Numbered from the stretch's first letter, positions 43,788 to 52,225 are shown. The stretch: 64,000 nt of DNA from an uncultured Cytophagales bacterium (GCA_913057175.1 CAJXNP010000014.1:62001-126000); one strand, 5' to 3'. Numbers and translations: made by a program. The notes: generated by a model from the letters alone, not told the origin.

Positions 43788-43985
43788 ATGGGTATGATTT
43801 TAACTATTTACTTAATCTCGCTGATCTGGATGGTCATTTTTCTAACTAAATTCGTTAAGCCTTTTCGTCAGAAAAAAAGACTGGAACAAAACAAAATCAA
43901 ATACATACCACTTAAACGAGCAAATGACCCTCACAAAAAGTATTATGTATTAAATTCTGGTGAGTTAATTGAGGTGACAAAGTAA
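43788..43985 (+). CDS. Small single-pass membrane protein (65 aa)
   Basis: This protein has one N-terminal transmembrane helix (about residues 3-22, ILTIYLISLIWMVIFL). A basic cytoplasmic stretch (PFRQKKRLEQNKIKYIPLKR) and a C-terminal YYVLNSGELIEV follow. No family is recognised. A clean terminator follows 36 bases after the stop codon, and the gene stands alone, which supports a real transcript unit. Confidence 0.55.
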   Translation: MGMILTIYLISLIWMVIFLTKFVKPFRQKKRLEQNKIKYIPLKRANDPHKKYYVLNSGELIEVTK

Positions 43986-44021
43986 TAACTCTCAAAATAA
44001 CTGTAACTAAACATTCTCTCA

Positions 44022-44050
44022 GCCAACTTCTCTCAGTTGGCTTTTTTATT
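44022..44050 (+). terminator. Intrinsic terminator after 65-aa protein gene
   Basis: AGCCAACT (44022-44029) pairs perfectly with AGTTGGCT (44036-44043) around TCTCTC, followed by TTTTTTATTTTTT. The T-run is on the plus strand, so it terminates the small membrane-protein gene. Its tail overlaps the end of the convergent ExbD gene. Confidence 0.85.
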
Positions 44051-44510
44051 TTTTCAGTTCGGTTAAAGAAGCGTAAACTACCTTTCGGGCGTTTGCCTTT
44101 CTCAATTCCTGCTGAACATCGGTGACAATCCCCATTTCAACATCCTTATCAACTTTTAAAAGAACTATTAATTGATCCTTTTCAAATTCCGAAAGTTTCG
44201 ATTTGCTCTCTTCAATGAATTGAGGTACCTCACTTAATTGTATAATTCTTCCGTTGGCCTGGATAACAGCTTCGCTCCCAAAAGTCACACTTTGTTTCGG
44301 GTAGCCGATAATTACCTCCGTAACAAGGCTTTTCTTTTCAATCTTTTTGATTTGTTCGGCATCAGGAATCAAGTACTTTACCTTATCTTCCTTTTCCTTC
44401 AAAACTGTTGTGACCATGAAGAAAAATAAAAGCATAAAAATAATATCAGGCAATGCTGAAGTTGGTATTTCGATCTCACCTAATTGATAACTCTTTTTAA
44501 ACTTTGCCAT
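44046..44510 (-). CDS. ExbD/TolR-family biopolymer transport protein (second copy)
   Basis: Starting at MAKFKKSYQLGE (44510) gives 154 residues; the ATG at 44537 would add nine residues and overlap the preceding gene. One transmembrane helix carries the critical Asp: LPDIIFMLLFFFMVTTVL. A periplasmic domain of about 110 residues follows. ExbD couples proton flow to TonB-dependent transport or, as TolR, to envelope constriction. It lies 4 bases after the other ExbD gene. No ExbB/TolQ partner lies in the window. Confidence 0.9.
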   Translation of the reverse strand: MAKFKKSYQLGEIEIPTSALPDIIFMLLFFFMVTTVLKEKEDKVKYLIPDAEQIKKIEKKSLVTEVIIGYPKQSVTFGSEAVIQANGRIIQLSEVPQFIEESKSKLSEFEKDQLIVLLKVDKDVEMGIVTDVQQELRKANARKVVYASLTELKK

Positions 44511-44514
44511 GTCA

Positions 44515-45060
44515 TTAAATTTTTGAAGGTTCTGCAATAGAAATGTTCATAGGAATGCCTTCCCTTGCTTCCAGGTAACGAGTCCTGTCTGCTGCGTCGG
44601 AAGAGTTAAGTTTTCGGAACTCCGCCGCGGTTATTCCGATCCTTTCTCCGTAGATTTCATAATAAGTTCCCTGTATTGCATCTAATACCTGGATGAAGGT
44701 ATCGTATTTAGTTCCCCGGTCCACTTTGAGAGAAACAATCGCTTTTTGCGGAGAGACAGATAGGTTCGGGTCTACCCCACTGTTTAAAACAAATTCTTTT
44801 ACCTGTTTTTGGAGTTTTTCATACGATTCGAAGTCTTTACCCTCCACCAGGATTTTATTTTGGGAATTGATAAGTATCTTAAATAGATTCCGGTCATGGA
44901 TCGGTTGCTCATCTGTTATTTCGGGAGGAAGCTTGTTACTGAGACCCTGGTGAGTGATGATGGTAGTTGTGACAAGGAAAAATATCAGCAGCAGAAAAGC
45001 GATATCTGCCATTGATCCTGAATTGATCTTAACCGGTTGCCTTGATTTACTTCTTTTCAT
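44515..45060 (-). CDS. ExbD/TolR-family biopolymer transport protein (first copy)
   Basis: This 181-residue protein begins MKRSKSRQPVKINSGSMADI. The single transmembrane helix contains the proton-path Asp in MADIAFLLLIFFLVTTTI. The periplasmic part includes DQPIHDRNLFKILINSQ-like strands and a C-terminal YEIYGERIGITAAEF. It is divergent from the second copy, so the pair may form a heteromeric TonB-energising complex. The absence of an adjacent exbB is unusual for this gene pair. Confidence 0.9.
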   Translation of the reverse strand: MKRSKSRQPVKINSGSMADIAFLLLIFFLVTTTIITHQGLSNKLPPEITDEQPIHDRNLFKILINSQNKILVEGKDFESYEKLQKQVKEFVLNSGVDPNLSVSPQKAIVSLKVDRGTKYDTFIQVLDAIQGTYYEIYGERIGITAAEFRKLNSSDAADRTRYLEAREGIPMNISIAEPSKI

Positions 45061-45246
45061 GATGGTTTTTTACCAACATAATTGCGGGAAATGGAAAAAG
45101 TAACAGGGTTGATTGAATTCTGAGTGAGGATGCTAAGGTTGGTGCGGCCGAATTATTGTTCAGATAAGTATAAAATACCTGAATATTGGCCTGTTTAAGC
45201 AATAATTTTCACCTACAATAAATAACCAAGGATTGAATGTTGCCCT

Positions 45247-45648
45247 CTATCTGATAAGTTTATCAAGTGAAATCTTCCCTGGCCCGGTAATAAAAATGGA
45301 GGCATACATACCCAGAAACAGGAATGCTTTTTCTTTCGTGCCAAAATCATCAGCACCATGAACGACAAAAAATGCTACAATCATGGTGATGATGAGTGGG
45401 ATAGTTGCAAATCGTGTAGCCAAGCCAAGAATCAGTAGGATGGAACATATGAATTCGGCAAATACTGCCAGAAAAAGAGAATTTTCAGGTCCAATTCCAA
45501 TAGGATCTCCGAACTTGAAATTACCGTCGAGAATTTTTTGGAATTTCGGCCAACCGTGGGTGATCATTGCTACACCAGCTACAATCCTAAGGATCAATAA
45601 ACCTAAATCTATCGATAGTGGCCTTGCTGAAAAGAGTGTTTTTCTCAT
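45247..45648 (-). CDS. DoxX-family membrane protein
   Basis: This 133-residue protein has four hydrophobic segments. Its conserved start LILRIVAGVAMITHGWPKF and the SLFLAVFAEFICSILLILG block are typical of the DoxX/quinone-interacting family. FFVVHGADDFGTKEKAFLFL completes the fold. The function in most bacteria is unclear; links to thiosulfate:quinone oxidation and redox stress are known for some members. It stands alone, 186 bases before the ExbD pair. Confidence 0.88.
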   Translation of the reverse strand: MRKTLFSARPLSIDLGLLILRIVAGVAMITHGWPKFQKILDGNFKFGDPIGIGPENSLFLAVFAEFICSILLILGLATRFATIPLIITMIVAFFVVHGADDFGTKEKAFLFLGMYASIFITGPGKISLDKLIR

Positions 45649-45820
45649 ATGCTATTAACTTTTGCGATTCTACCAACTGCCCATTGTAATCGAAATCTTA
45701 ATTTTATAAGCGATTGATTTAAGGGGATAGAAGGATAAAACCCTGATAATTTACATCGTTAAAATATGGTTTTAAAAATAAGCAGAGTTGCAAGAAATAA
45801 AAACTATCAAGGATAAAGAA

Positions 45821-45856
45821 GAAAAATTCCAGGCTAACCTTGCAATTAACCTGGAA
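45821..45856 (-). terminator. Intrinsic terminator after HExxH protein gene
   Basis: TTCCAGGCTAA pairs with TTAACCTGGAA at 10 of 11 positions around an 8-base loop. On the minus strand it is followed by TTTTTCTTCTTT. It lies 40 bases after the stop codon of the HExxH gene. Confidence 0.7.
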
Positions 45857-45895
45857 CCAACTATGAAAAACATGAATCAATCTTTCAGGATTTAT

Positions 45896-46627
45896 TTATT
45901 CTTTTTTGGCAATTGTCAGATCTGTTGGTATGTTTTCTTTTTCATTTCCATTGGATTTGCGATGGTTGGAGAATGAAATAAGGTATTTTCTTAAAGTCTT
46001 CTTCACAGATAAATGACTGGGGTCATTCTTCGCATGCCCTTTGGCAATAGTATTATCATACTTTAAATAAGTTTTTTGAAAGTATTCCCAATAAGAAGCG
46101 AGATTTGGTACCTGATACAAAACATGACCGAATTCGTGTGCAAGTACTTTCAACATTTTATAATGGCTTAAATGAGCGATCTTAATACTAGCCGAATGGT
46201 CTCCATATTCGGAATGATAAACATGAGAACTTTTTTTGCTGTGCGCAACATTGGTGGTGGCCAGTACACCCTGATGAGTAAAGTCTGTCTCATCAATTAC
46301 ACAAACATAGACATCTGTTGAATGCTCTGTATAATCTCTAAGCTGATTAACAGCATTGTAAATACCGGGAGAAACCTCTTTGAACATATCCAGGAGTTCT
46401 TGCGTTCGTGAATACTTTTTTTCGAGCATTTTACTTCTCCTCAGCACACTTTTGTGTACAGATATTAACCGGTCATTTTCCGGTGAAGACTCAAGCAGGG
46501 AGTCCAGGTTTCGTAAGTTGTCAATGGATAATTTTAATTCATCTTCATATCCGTTTTTAATGTCTGCATAGGTTGTTTGGTTGAAGAAAAACCATACAGA
46601 CATGATAGCAATAAAATATCGTGTCAT
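45896..46627 (-). CDS. Secreted HExxH-motif protein (putative metallopeptidase)
   Basis: This 243-residue protein has a signal peptide (MTRYFIAIMSVWFFF, cleavage near TYA). A helical region follows and then the zincin motif HEFGH (H164, E165, H168) in KVLAHEFGHVLYQVPN. A third ligand could be an acidic residue or His in the following 40 residues (DNTIAKGHAKNDPSH). VYVCVIDETDFTHQGVLATT precedes the motif. No peptidase family is recognised with confidence. The basic C-terminal 50 residues end in a Lys/Glu-rich tail. The gene has its own terminator. Confidence 0.7.
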   Translation of the reverse strand: MTRYFIAIMSVWFFFNQTTYADIKNGYEDELKLSIDNLRNLDSLLESSPENDRLISVHKSVLRRSKMLEKKYSRTQELLDMFKEVSPGIYNAVNQLRDYTEHSTDVYVCVIDETDFTHQGVLATTNVAHSKKSSHVYHSEYGDHSASIKIAHLSHYKMLKVLAHEFGHVLYQVPNLASYWEYFQKTYLKYDNTIAKGHAKNDPSHLSVKKTLRKYLISFSNHRKSNGNEKENIPTDLTIAKKE

Positions 46628-46894
46628 GATCTTCCATTTTAAAGGTTGTTGTTTGGTTAATTTTGCTCGTCCTCGGAGCAGGTATTAGGGTGGGCCCACC
46701 TTTAAATCGGAAGTTTTCTTCCTTTGAATATTAGTGTATCAGGGGAGTATGATATAACCCATTAAATGGTATTTTTTTTATAAAAAGTTGTGTCTGATGA
46801 ATTTGTTAAAGGAAATAATTATTATAGCTGCATAAAAAATCCAGTTCACATTATGGAATCTCTTTCGTTCAGGCATCATACCGGAAAAAGAGAT
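46628..46894. promoter_or_regulatory. Divergent intergenic region rich in palindromes
   Basis: Between the HExxH and MuiA-like genes lie GGTGGGCCCACC (46689-46700, perfect), GGAAGTTTTCTTCC (46709-46722, perfect arms) and CCATTAAATGG followed by TATTTTTTTT (46759-46779). Three compact palindromes within 95 bases suggest operators or leader hairpins controlling one or both genes. Confidence 0.4.
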
Positions 46895-48769
46895 ATGAAA
46901 CGATACTTATTTTTAATTGCCCTGTTTGTTCATCAGGCAAATGCACAAACTTTTAATGAACATTCCTTAAATACTACAATCAAAGAAGTAACGGTCTTTT
47001 TGCAAGGCGCCCAAATTAATCGTGCAGGAAAAACAACTATTCCATCGGGGAAATCAATTATTCTTGTTAAGTCATTATCACCTTATGTTGATGAAAAAAG
47101 TATTCAGGTGAAAGCAGAAGGGCCTTTTACAATTTTGTCTGTTAATCATAAGCTGAATTTCCTTGATCAATTGAAAAAGGGCAAAAAAACAGACAGCCTT
47201 CGGCTATTGATTGATGAGTTTGATCTGAAAATAGCCCGGCTCAACTCCAGACAGGAAATTCTGAGGGAAAAACAAAGCCTTCTGAATGAAAATAAGAATC
47301 TTGGTGGATTTAATTCCGGAGTCACACTTACTGAGCTTGAAGAAGCCATGAGCTTTTATGATCAGGCGCTGTCAGATCTTAAATCGGAAGAACTAAACAA
47401 TAAATACCTGATCGAGGAATCGCAAAAATTGGTGTCGAAGTATGCAAAGCAGATAGCTGATGTCAATACCAGGGAAGAAAAACCAATGGGGGAAATTGAA
47501 ATTAGAGTAGAAGCTAAAACCAGGATTGAGGCTGAGTTTCAAATCAGTTACCTGGTAAAAAATGCAGGATGGTTCCCAAAATATGATGTAAGGGTGAAAG
47601 ATGTCGAAAACCCCATAAGCCTTGATTATAAGGCTAATGTCTATCAGAATACAGGTATAGATTGGGAAAATGTGAAGCTTAAATTTTCCAATGGCAATCC
47701 CAATCAAAGTGGGACAGCGCCTGAGCTAAGTGCCTGGTACTTAAACTATGCAAGAAACACCATTTATCAGTATAATGATAACAATGTATCCTACAATGCT
47801 ATCGGGAGTGTTTCCGGAAGGGTTATTGATGAGAATGGAGAAGGATTGCCGGGAGCTAAAATTTTAGTGAAAGGAACCACTGTTGGAGCTGTAACAGATT
47901 TAAATGGAAACTATTCCATTACCTTGCCGAATAACAATTCGCAAATTGTCATTTCATATATCGGGTACATGACAGAGGAAATTTCAGCAACCTCTTCAAC
48001 CCTAAATGTGCAATTGCAACCGGATCTTACCCAATTGAGTGAAGTTGTGGTAAGAGGATTGTCTGGTAGAGTTTCTGGTGTTAATGTCCAAAAGAAGAAT
48101 TTAACTTATGGTGTAAGTAGAGTTGAGGCCGAATCTATCACCACCACAACCATTGAAAACCAGACAACAGTTGAATTTGAGGTGCCAGAACCTTATAGCA
48201 TCAAATCAAATGGAGAGACATTAAGTGTGGATTTGAAGCAATTCGAAATACCGGCTGTTTATAAATATTATGCAGTTCCTAAGTTGGATAAAGATGCATT
48301 TTTGATTGCCAGGATTTATGATTGGGACAAATATAACCTGTTGGAAGGGGAGGCCAATTTGTATTTTGAATCCGCCTATGTAGGTCGAACGATCCTGAAT
48401 GCAAAAGCCCTCGTGGATACCCTGGATATTTCATTAGGAAGAGATAAAAGTATTGTTGTTGGTAGAACGAAGATAGATAGTTATTCCAGGCGAAGGACAT
48501 TGGGAACGAACAAAATAGAAAATCGCGGTTTTGAAATTTTGGTTAGAAACAAGAAAAGTAGTGTGATCAATATGACGGTTTTTGACCAGATCCCGGTTTC
48601 GGTTGTCGATAATATCAATGTATCAGTTGGAAACATATCGAACGGTTTGCTTGCCGAAGATACAGGAATTGTCAAATGGGAGTTACAAATCCCATCGAAC
48701 GAACAAACTAAGTTGGATTTGGAATATGAGGTGAAGTACCCCAAATGGGAGAAGGTGGTGTTGGAGTGA
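46895..48769 (+). CDS. MuiA-family (DUF4140/DUF4139) protein with inserted CarboxypepD_reg-like domain
   Basis: The ATG at 46895 gives a signal peptide (MKRYLFLIALFVHQANAQ) and 624 residues; the in-frame start at 46790 would hide it. Residues about 30-130 match the DUF4140 N-terminal domain (IKEVTVFLQGAQINRAGKT). A coiled coil (about 95-180) leads to the DUF4139 domain. Residues about 303-390 are inserted: VSGRVIDENGEGLPGAKILV, then GAVTDLNGNYSITLP and LSEVVVRGLSGRV. This is the carboxypeptidase-regulatory fold plus the junction normally found before a TonB plug. DUF4139 then resumes (TTTIENQTTVEFEVPEPYSI, NKIENRGFEI, TKLDLEYEV). MuiA-like proteins are linked to exopolysaccharide control, but their mechanism is unknown. 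Confidence 0.85.
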   Translation: MKRYLFLIALFVHQANAQTFNEHSLNTTIKEVTVFLQGAQINRAGKTTIPSGKSIILVKSLSPYVDEKSIQVKAEGPFTILSVNHKLNFLDQLKKGKKTDSLRLLIDEFDLKIARLNSRQEILREKQSLLNENKNLGGFNSGVTLTELEEAMSFYDQALSDLKSEELNNKYLIEESQKLVSKYAKQIADVNTREEKPMGEIEIRVEAKTRIEAEFQISYLVKNAGWFPKYDVRVKDVENPISLDYKANVYQNTGIDWENVKLKFSNGNPNQSGTAPELSAWYLNYARNTIYQYNDNNVSYNAIGSVSGRVIDENGEGLPGAKILVKGTTVGAVTDLNGNYSITLPNNNSQIVISYIGYMTEEISATSSTLNVQLQPDLTQLSEVVVRGLSGRVSGVNVQKKNLTYGVSRVEAESITTTTIENQTTVEFEVPEPYSIKSNGETLSVDLKQFEIPAVYKYYAVPKLDKDAFLIARIYDWDKYNLLEGEANLYFESAYVGRTILNAKALVDTLDISLGRDKSIVVGRTKIDSYSRRRTLGTNKIENRGFEILVRNKKSSVINMTVFDQIPVSVVDNINVSVGNISNGLLAEDTGIVKWELQIPSNEQTKLDLEYEVKYPKWEKVVLE

Positions 48770-48831
48770 AATTCACAAGTTATCCTGAATGGAAGGTCAA
48801 CGATCCTGAACTTCAGGAGAGACTATGATAT

Positions 48832-49134
48832 TTATACCCGATACCCCTCCTTGATCAAAAAATGTTTCTCAGGATGTTTTTTTAGGTAGGCGGCTACAAA
48901 TGGGCACAGTGGGATAAGCTTCAATCCTTTCTTTTCAACATATTCCAGTACCAGTTCAACAAGTTTTGTTCCTAGACCATGACCTTCCAGGGAGTGAGGC
49001 ACTTCAGTATGGACCAGGTAAATGCCATCATTTGTGAGGATATATTCCATAAAAGCAGTCTTACCTTCTACTTCAAATTCAAATCTTTTTTTATCACTTT
49101 CTTTGTTGTTTTTGAGTATCAAGTTATCCATCAA
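48832..49134 (-). CDS. GNAT-type N-acetyltransferase-like protein (YjdJ/GCN5-related)
   Basis: This 100-residue protein has the short GNAT core: FEVEGKTAFMEYILTNDGIY, HTEVPHSLEGHGLGTKLVEL (acetyl-CoA loop) and LIPLCPFVAAYLKKHPE. It resembles the small C-terminal GNAT of the GTNC/YjdJ type. It should acetylate an unknown amine. The gene begins 1 base after the DUF5996 stop codon, so the two are co-transcribed. Confidence 0.85.
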   Translation of the reverse strand: MMDNLILKNNKESDKKRFEFEVEGKTAFMEYILTNDGIYLVHTEVPHSLEGHGLGTKLVELVLEYVEKKGLKLIPLCPFVAAYLKKHPEKHFLIKEGYRV

Positions 49135-49135
49135 T

Positions 49136-50065
49136 CTAAAGTTCGTTAAGTGCCTTTGTTTTTAATTTATCAACATCCCAACCTGCCAATTTCGCCCCCG
49201 CCTGGTAACTGCTTTCTAAAAAGTCCAAAAGTGTCTTTCGTGGATCAGTTTCCTTTAAAAGATCATCGTACCGATAAAAAGCCATCGGACTTCCATTGTT
49301 ATCGTTCCAGGTTGCTTCCTTTGGTAGAAGCTCTGTTTTGTCCAGATCCTCAGGAGATGGATAGGTGTAAGAATAAAACGCTGGTTCCCTTACATTTGGA
49401 TCACCCGCCCAAAACCCAAAACTGATCACTTCGTGTGAGTAGGCATCCTTATCTGATAATCTGGCTGAAGGATCCATTGGAGGGCCCTCCCTTCCCGAAA
49501 AACGTGTAACTGCCAGGTCCATATGGTGCCAGTAGATCTGAACCGGACACGTTTTTCCGTAAAACCGGCCGCTGAATTCCTTGAACACGCCTGTCACCCA
49601 TATCATGGTTTTCCAGAATCTGCGGATAAATTCAAAATCAAAATGATGAAACTCCATGATTTCTGAAAATGGCTTGTCAATCCCCAGATCGAAAGGTCTG
49701 TCAACAATTTTTGGATTAATATTTAAAGCTGTTAATGAATCGATAAACTTTTTGTAAAAGTCAGCTATGGTCAGTCCATCGTACAATTTGATCACTTTTA
49801 TTTCACCAAAGCTTGTTTCAATTTCCAATTGTTTTTTGTGCACATTTAACACAATATCGAATGTGTCGAATCCATTATGACAAGGTATAGAGGAAGTAAT
49901 GAACCCCTTAGAAGAAACGTACTCAGTGATGTACCACCAATGATTCTTGCGGGGTGTCATTTTTAAACGAACCTTGCCCATAATCTGAAGGATGAGATGC
50001 AAAGTCATTTTGGTTTTCTCCCACTGATCGAGTGGCAGTTCAGGTAGCATGTGATTTTTTGACAT
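49136..50065 (-). CDS. DUF5996 family protein
   Basis: This 309-residue cytoplasmic protein starts LPELPLDQWEKTKMTLHLIL and contains GKVRLKMTPRKNHWWYITEY, the family's N-terminal block. RFSGREGPPMDPSARLSDKD, EVISFGFWAGDPNVREPAFY and TWNDNNGSPMAFYRYDDLL are its C-terminal hallmarks. The biochemical role of DUF5996 is not known. It is paired with a small GNAT gene directly downstream and faces the Kef-type antiporter divergently across a 146-base gap. Confidence 0.85.
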   Translation of the reverse strand: MSKNHMLPELPLDQWEKTKMTLHLILQIMGKVRLKMTPRKNHWWYITEYVSSKGFITSSIPCHNGFDTFDIVLNVHKKQLEIETSFGEIKVIKLYDGLTIADFYKKFIDSLTALNINPKIVDRPFDLGIDKPFSEIMEFHHFDFEFIRRFWKTMIWVTGVFKEFSGRFYGKTCPVQIYWHHMDLAVTRFSGREGPPMDPSARLSDKDAYSHEVISFGFWAGDPNVREPAFYSYTYPSPEDLDKTELLPKEATWNDNNGSPMAFYRYDDLLKETDPRKTLLDFLESSYQAGAKLAGWDVDKLKTKALNEL

Positions 50066-50211
50066 ATCGAAATTGGAATTATGATTTACAAAATAGTTAA
50101 TTTCAGGACGTTGAGGTCATACTATCTGTAACTGATTTTTGAATTCAATGTTGAGCCTAATGGGTATTCTGTAGGTAGTAATCCATACTCAATTTACGAA
50201 AACAACATCTC

Positions 50212-51396
50212 ATGGAATTAAATGTATTTTACGACATTGCCATAATCTTCGGCTTAGCCGTGACAGTGGTAGTTTTATTTAATTACCTTAAAATCCCACA
50301 CCTTGTAGGCTATCTCATCACAGGAATTTTACTGAGTCCAAATACGAGTTCAATATTGAGTCATGCACATGATGTGGAAATATTTGCAGAAATCGGTGTT
50401 GTGCTCCTCCTTTTCACCATCGGTTTGGAGTTTTCCTTTACGAACCTGAAAAGGATCAGCAAATTCATCCTGGTTGGAGGAGGGTTTCAGGTTCTTCTTA
50501 CCATTGTTTTGACTGCGATCCTTATCATCCTCATGGGAAGACCTGTGGATGAGTCTGTTTTCTGGGGATTTGTGCTGGCACTGAGCAGTTCGGCGATTGT
50601 TATTAAAATGCTCCAGGATAGAATGGAGATCACCAGTTCACACGGAAGCATCACATTAGCAATTTTATTATTCCAGGATGTGATGATTGTTCCACTAATG
50701 CTATTAACGCCTATTTTGGCCGGGCAAGTAGAGAAAAATGTAGGGATAGAAATCGGTTGGCTAATCCTGAAAATAATTGTAATAGGAGGAGTTGCATTTT
50801 TACTGACAAAATACGTGATTCCTCGCTTCTTTCGACAGGTTCTTAAAACCAAAAGCCAGGAAGTATTTTTAATCGCAACCTTATTCTTCGTCATTATCAT
50901 TACTTTGTCAACGTATCACCTTGGACTGTCTATGGCGCTTGGCGCATTCGTGGCGGGGTTGATCATATCAGAGACAGATTACAATAGAATGGCTATTTCG
51001 TGTATCCTTCCATTCCGGTATGTATTCATCAGCTTCTTTTTTATTTCGATGGGAATGCTGCTGGATTATCATATTTTTCTTGACGAGTTTTTACTGGTGA
51101 TTTTCTGGTTTTTGTTCATTCTCTTGGTGAAAACAACTGCAGCATTTGGCGCAGCAAGATTGTTGAAAGTTGATCGAAAAACGGCGCTTATAGTAGGTTT
51201 TTCCCTGGCACAGATCGGGGAATTCTCTTTTATTCTTGCTCAATCAGGATTAGAGAACAAATTGATCAGCGAAACAAATTACCAGATTTTCCTGGCCGTT
51301 TCCATTATGACAATGGCATTGACACCGTTTATATTGGAAAATAAAGCAAAAATGACGGATCTGTTCGTTAGAAAACAATTGGCAAATGCAGGATAA
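50212..51396 (+). CDS. Kef-type cation:proton antiporter (CPA2 family)
   Basis: This 394-residue membrane protein has about 12 hydrophobic helices and no TrkA-N/RCK domain. Typical blocks are IPHLVGYLITGILLSPNTSS, AEIGVVLLLFTIGLEFS, GFVLALSSSAIVIKML, ILLFQDVMIVPLMLL and LSMALGAFVAGLIISETDY. It should exchange K+ or Na+ for protons. Its last 11 bases overlap the start of the glutaredoxin-like gene, so translational coupling is likely. The lack of a C-terminal regulatory domain and the coupling to a thiol protein suggest redox regulation, reminiscent of KefC control by glutathione; this is an inference. Confidence 0.9.
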   Translation: MELNVFYDIAIIFGLAVTVVVLFNYLKIPHLVGYLITGILLSPNTSSILSHAHDVEIFAEIGVVLLLFTIGLEFSFTNLKRISKFILVGGGFQVLLTIVLTAILIILMGRPVDESVFWGFVLALSSSAIVIKMLQDRMEITSSHGSITLAILLFQDVMIVPLMLLTPILAGQVEKNVGIEIGWLILKIIVIGGVAFLLTKYVIPRFFRQVLKTKSQEVFLIATLFFVIIITLSTYHLGLSMALGAFVAGLIISETDYNRMAISCILPFRYVFISFFFISMGMLLDYHIFLDEFLLVIFWFLFILLVKTTAAFGAARLLKVDRKTALIVGFSLAQIGEFSFILAQSGLENKLISETNYQIFLAVSIMTMALTPFILENKAKMTDLFVRKQLANAG

Positions 51397-51631
51397 GAAA
51401 ATCGTGTTGTACGGAGCAAATTGGTGCCCAAAAACTTCGGCTTTAAGAAATTACCTTCAAAGTAAGTGGATTGACTTCCAATATCTTGATGTGGAAGACG
51501 ATAAAGAAGCAGAACAAACAGTAAGGAATATGTTTGACGGGAAGTTAAAATTTCCGGTACTGGTGATTGGTGATGAGTTCTTCAAAAATCCCGGTATTGG
51601 TTTTTTAAATGAAAAGTTACCTAAACTTTAG
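51386..51631 (+). CDS. Glutaredoxin-like thiol protein
   Basis: This 81-residue protein has the thioredoxin-like beta-alpha-beta-alpha-beta-beta-alpha pattern. The active site YGANWCPKTSALRNYL is a monothiol-type CxxT rather than the CPYC of classical glutaredoxins. LKFPVLVIGDEFFKNPG contains the cis-Pro. It overlaps the upstream antiporter by 11 bases. Its monothiol motif suggests a regulatory or iron-sulfur role more than bulk disulfide reduction. Confidence 0.87.
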   Translation: MQDKKIVLYGANWCPKTSALRNYLQSKWIDFQYLDVEDDKEAEQTVRNMFDGKLKFPVLVIGDEFFKNPGIGFLNEKLPKL

Positions 51632-51690
51632 GATTTAATCAATAATTCCTTGAAAGTCACGCCTTTACAACCTATTAAATAAAAATTCGT

Positions 51691-51698
51691 TACCTTTG
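51691..51698 (+). promoter_or_regulatory. Bacteroidota -7 element TACCTTTG before the metal operon
   Basis: TACCTTTG is an exact match to TAnnTTTG and ends 6 bases before the ATG at 51705. Transcription would begin at or next to the start codon, giving a leaderless or nearly leaderless message. A TTTACA at 51664-51669 is the nearest weak candidate for the -33 element. Confidence 0.45.
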
Positions 51699-51704
51699 TC
51701 GAGC

Positions 51705-52124
51705 ATGAAACGGATCATCGCCATATTCTTCGCAGTAATTCTACTTGTCAGCAATGTCGGTTTGACATATGCTACACATTTCTGCATGGGGATTCCGGTT
51801 GAAAACCAGTTGATGCTCGGACAGCACTCATTGGATTGCGGGATGCCGGATATGGATGTTCCGTGTGGGAACAGTGAAAATGATCAGGAAAAATTCAACA
51901 GGGAACATTGCTGTGACAATCATTTTCAAACCCTTCAGGTAGAAGATCCATACAAATCAGACATTCAAAAAGTGGATTTGAATGTTCAGTTTATAGCTGC
52001 ATTTGTTTATTCTTACTTTCTTTTTACGAACTATTCCGATGGTAATCAACTATTTTCGGAATATCAATCGCCCTCACCTCCCGATCAGGATTTACTCGTC
52101 CTGAATCAGGTTTTTCGTTTATAA
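51705..52124 (+). CDS. HYC_CC_PP family metal-associated small protein
   Basis: The ATG at 51705 gives 139 residues with a signal peptide (MKRIIAIFFAVILLVSNVG). The mature part includes ATHFCMGIPV, SLDCGMPDMDVPC, REHCCDNHFQTLQV and a C-terminal PSPPDQDLLVLNQVF. The paired Cys and the HCC and DNH residues form a likely soft-metal site, and the family is found next to copper/silver or divalent-metal efflux genes. It heads the CusA-TolC-CusB group, 101 bases upstream of the pump gene. The precise function of the family is not established. Confidence 0.8.
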   Translation: MKRIIAIFFAVILLVSNVGLTYATHFCMGIPVENQLMLGQHSLDCGMPDMDVPCGNSENDQEKFNREHCCDNHFQTLQVEDPYKSDIQKVDLNVQFIAAFVYSYFLFTNYSDGNQLFSEYQSPSPPDQDLLVLNQVFRL

Positions 52125-52144
52125 AATACATGATATGAATTTTT

Positions 52145-52167
52145 GCCGTGCAAAATACTTGCATGGC
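52145..52167 (+). promoter_or_regulatory. Hairpin in the leader before the RND pump gene
   Basis: GCCGTGCAA (52145-52153) pairs with TTGCATGGC (52159-52167) with a single G-T wobble around AATAC. No T-run follows directly. It may be a leader structure affecting expression of the pump gene, 58 bases downstream. Confidence 0.4.
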
Positions 52168-52225
52168 TAAAGGCATTTTCTGTCTCTGAATCAATCCAAT
52201 TGATTTCATTTTCAATTTTCATATT

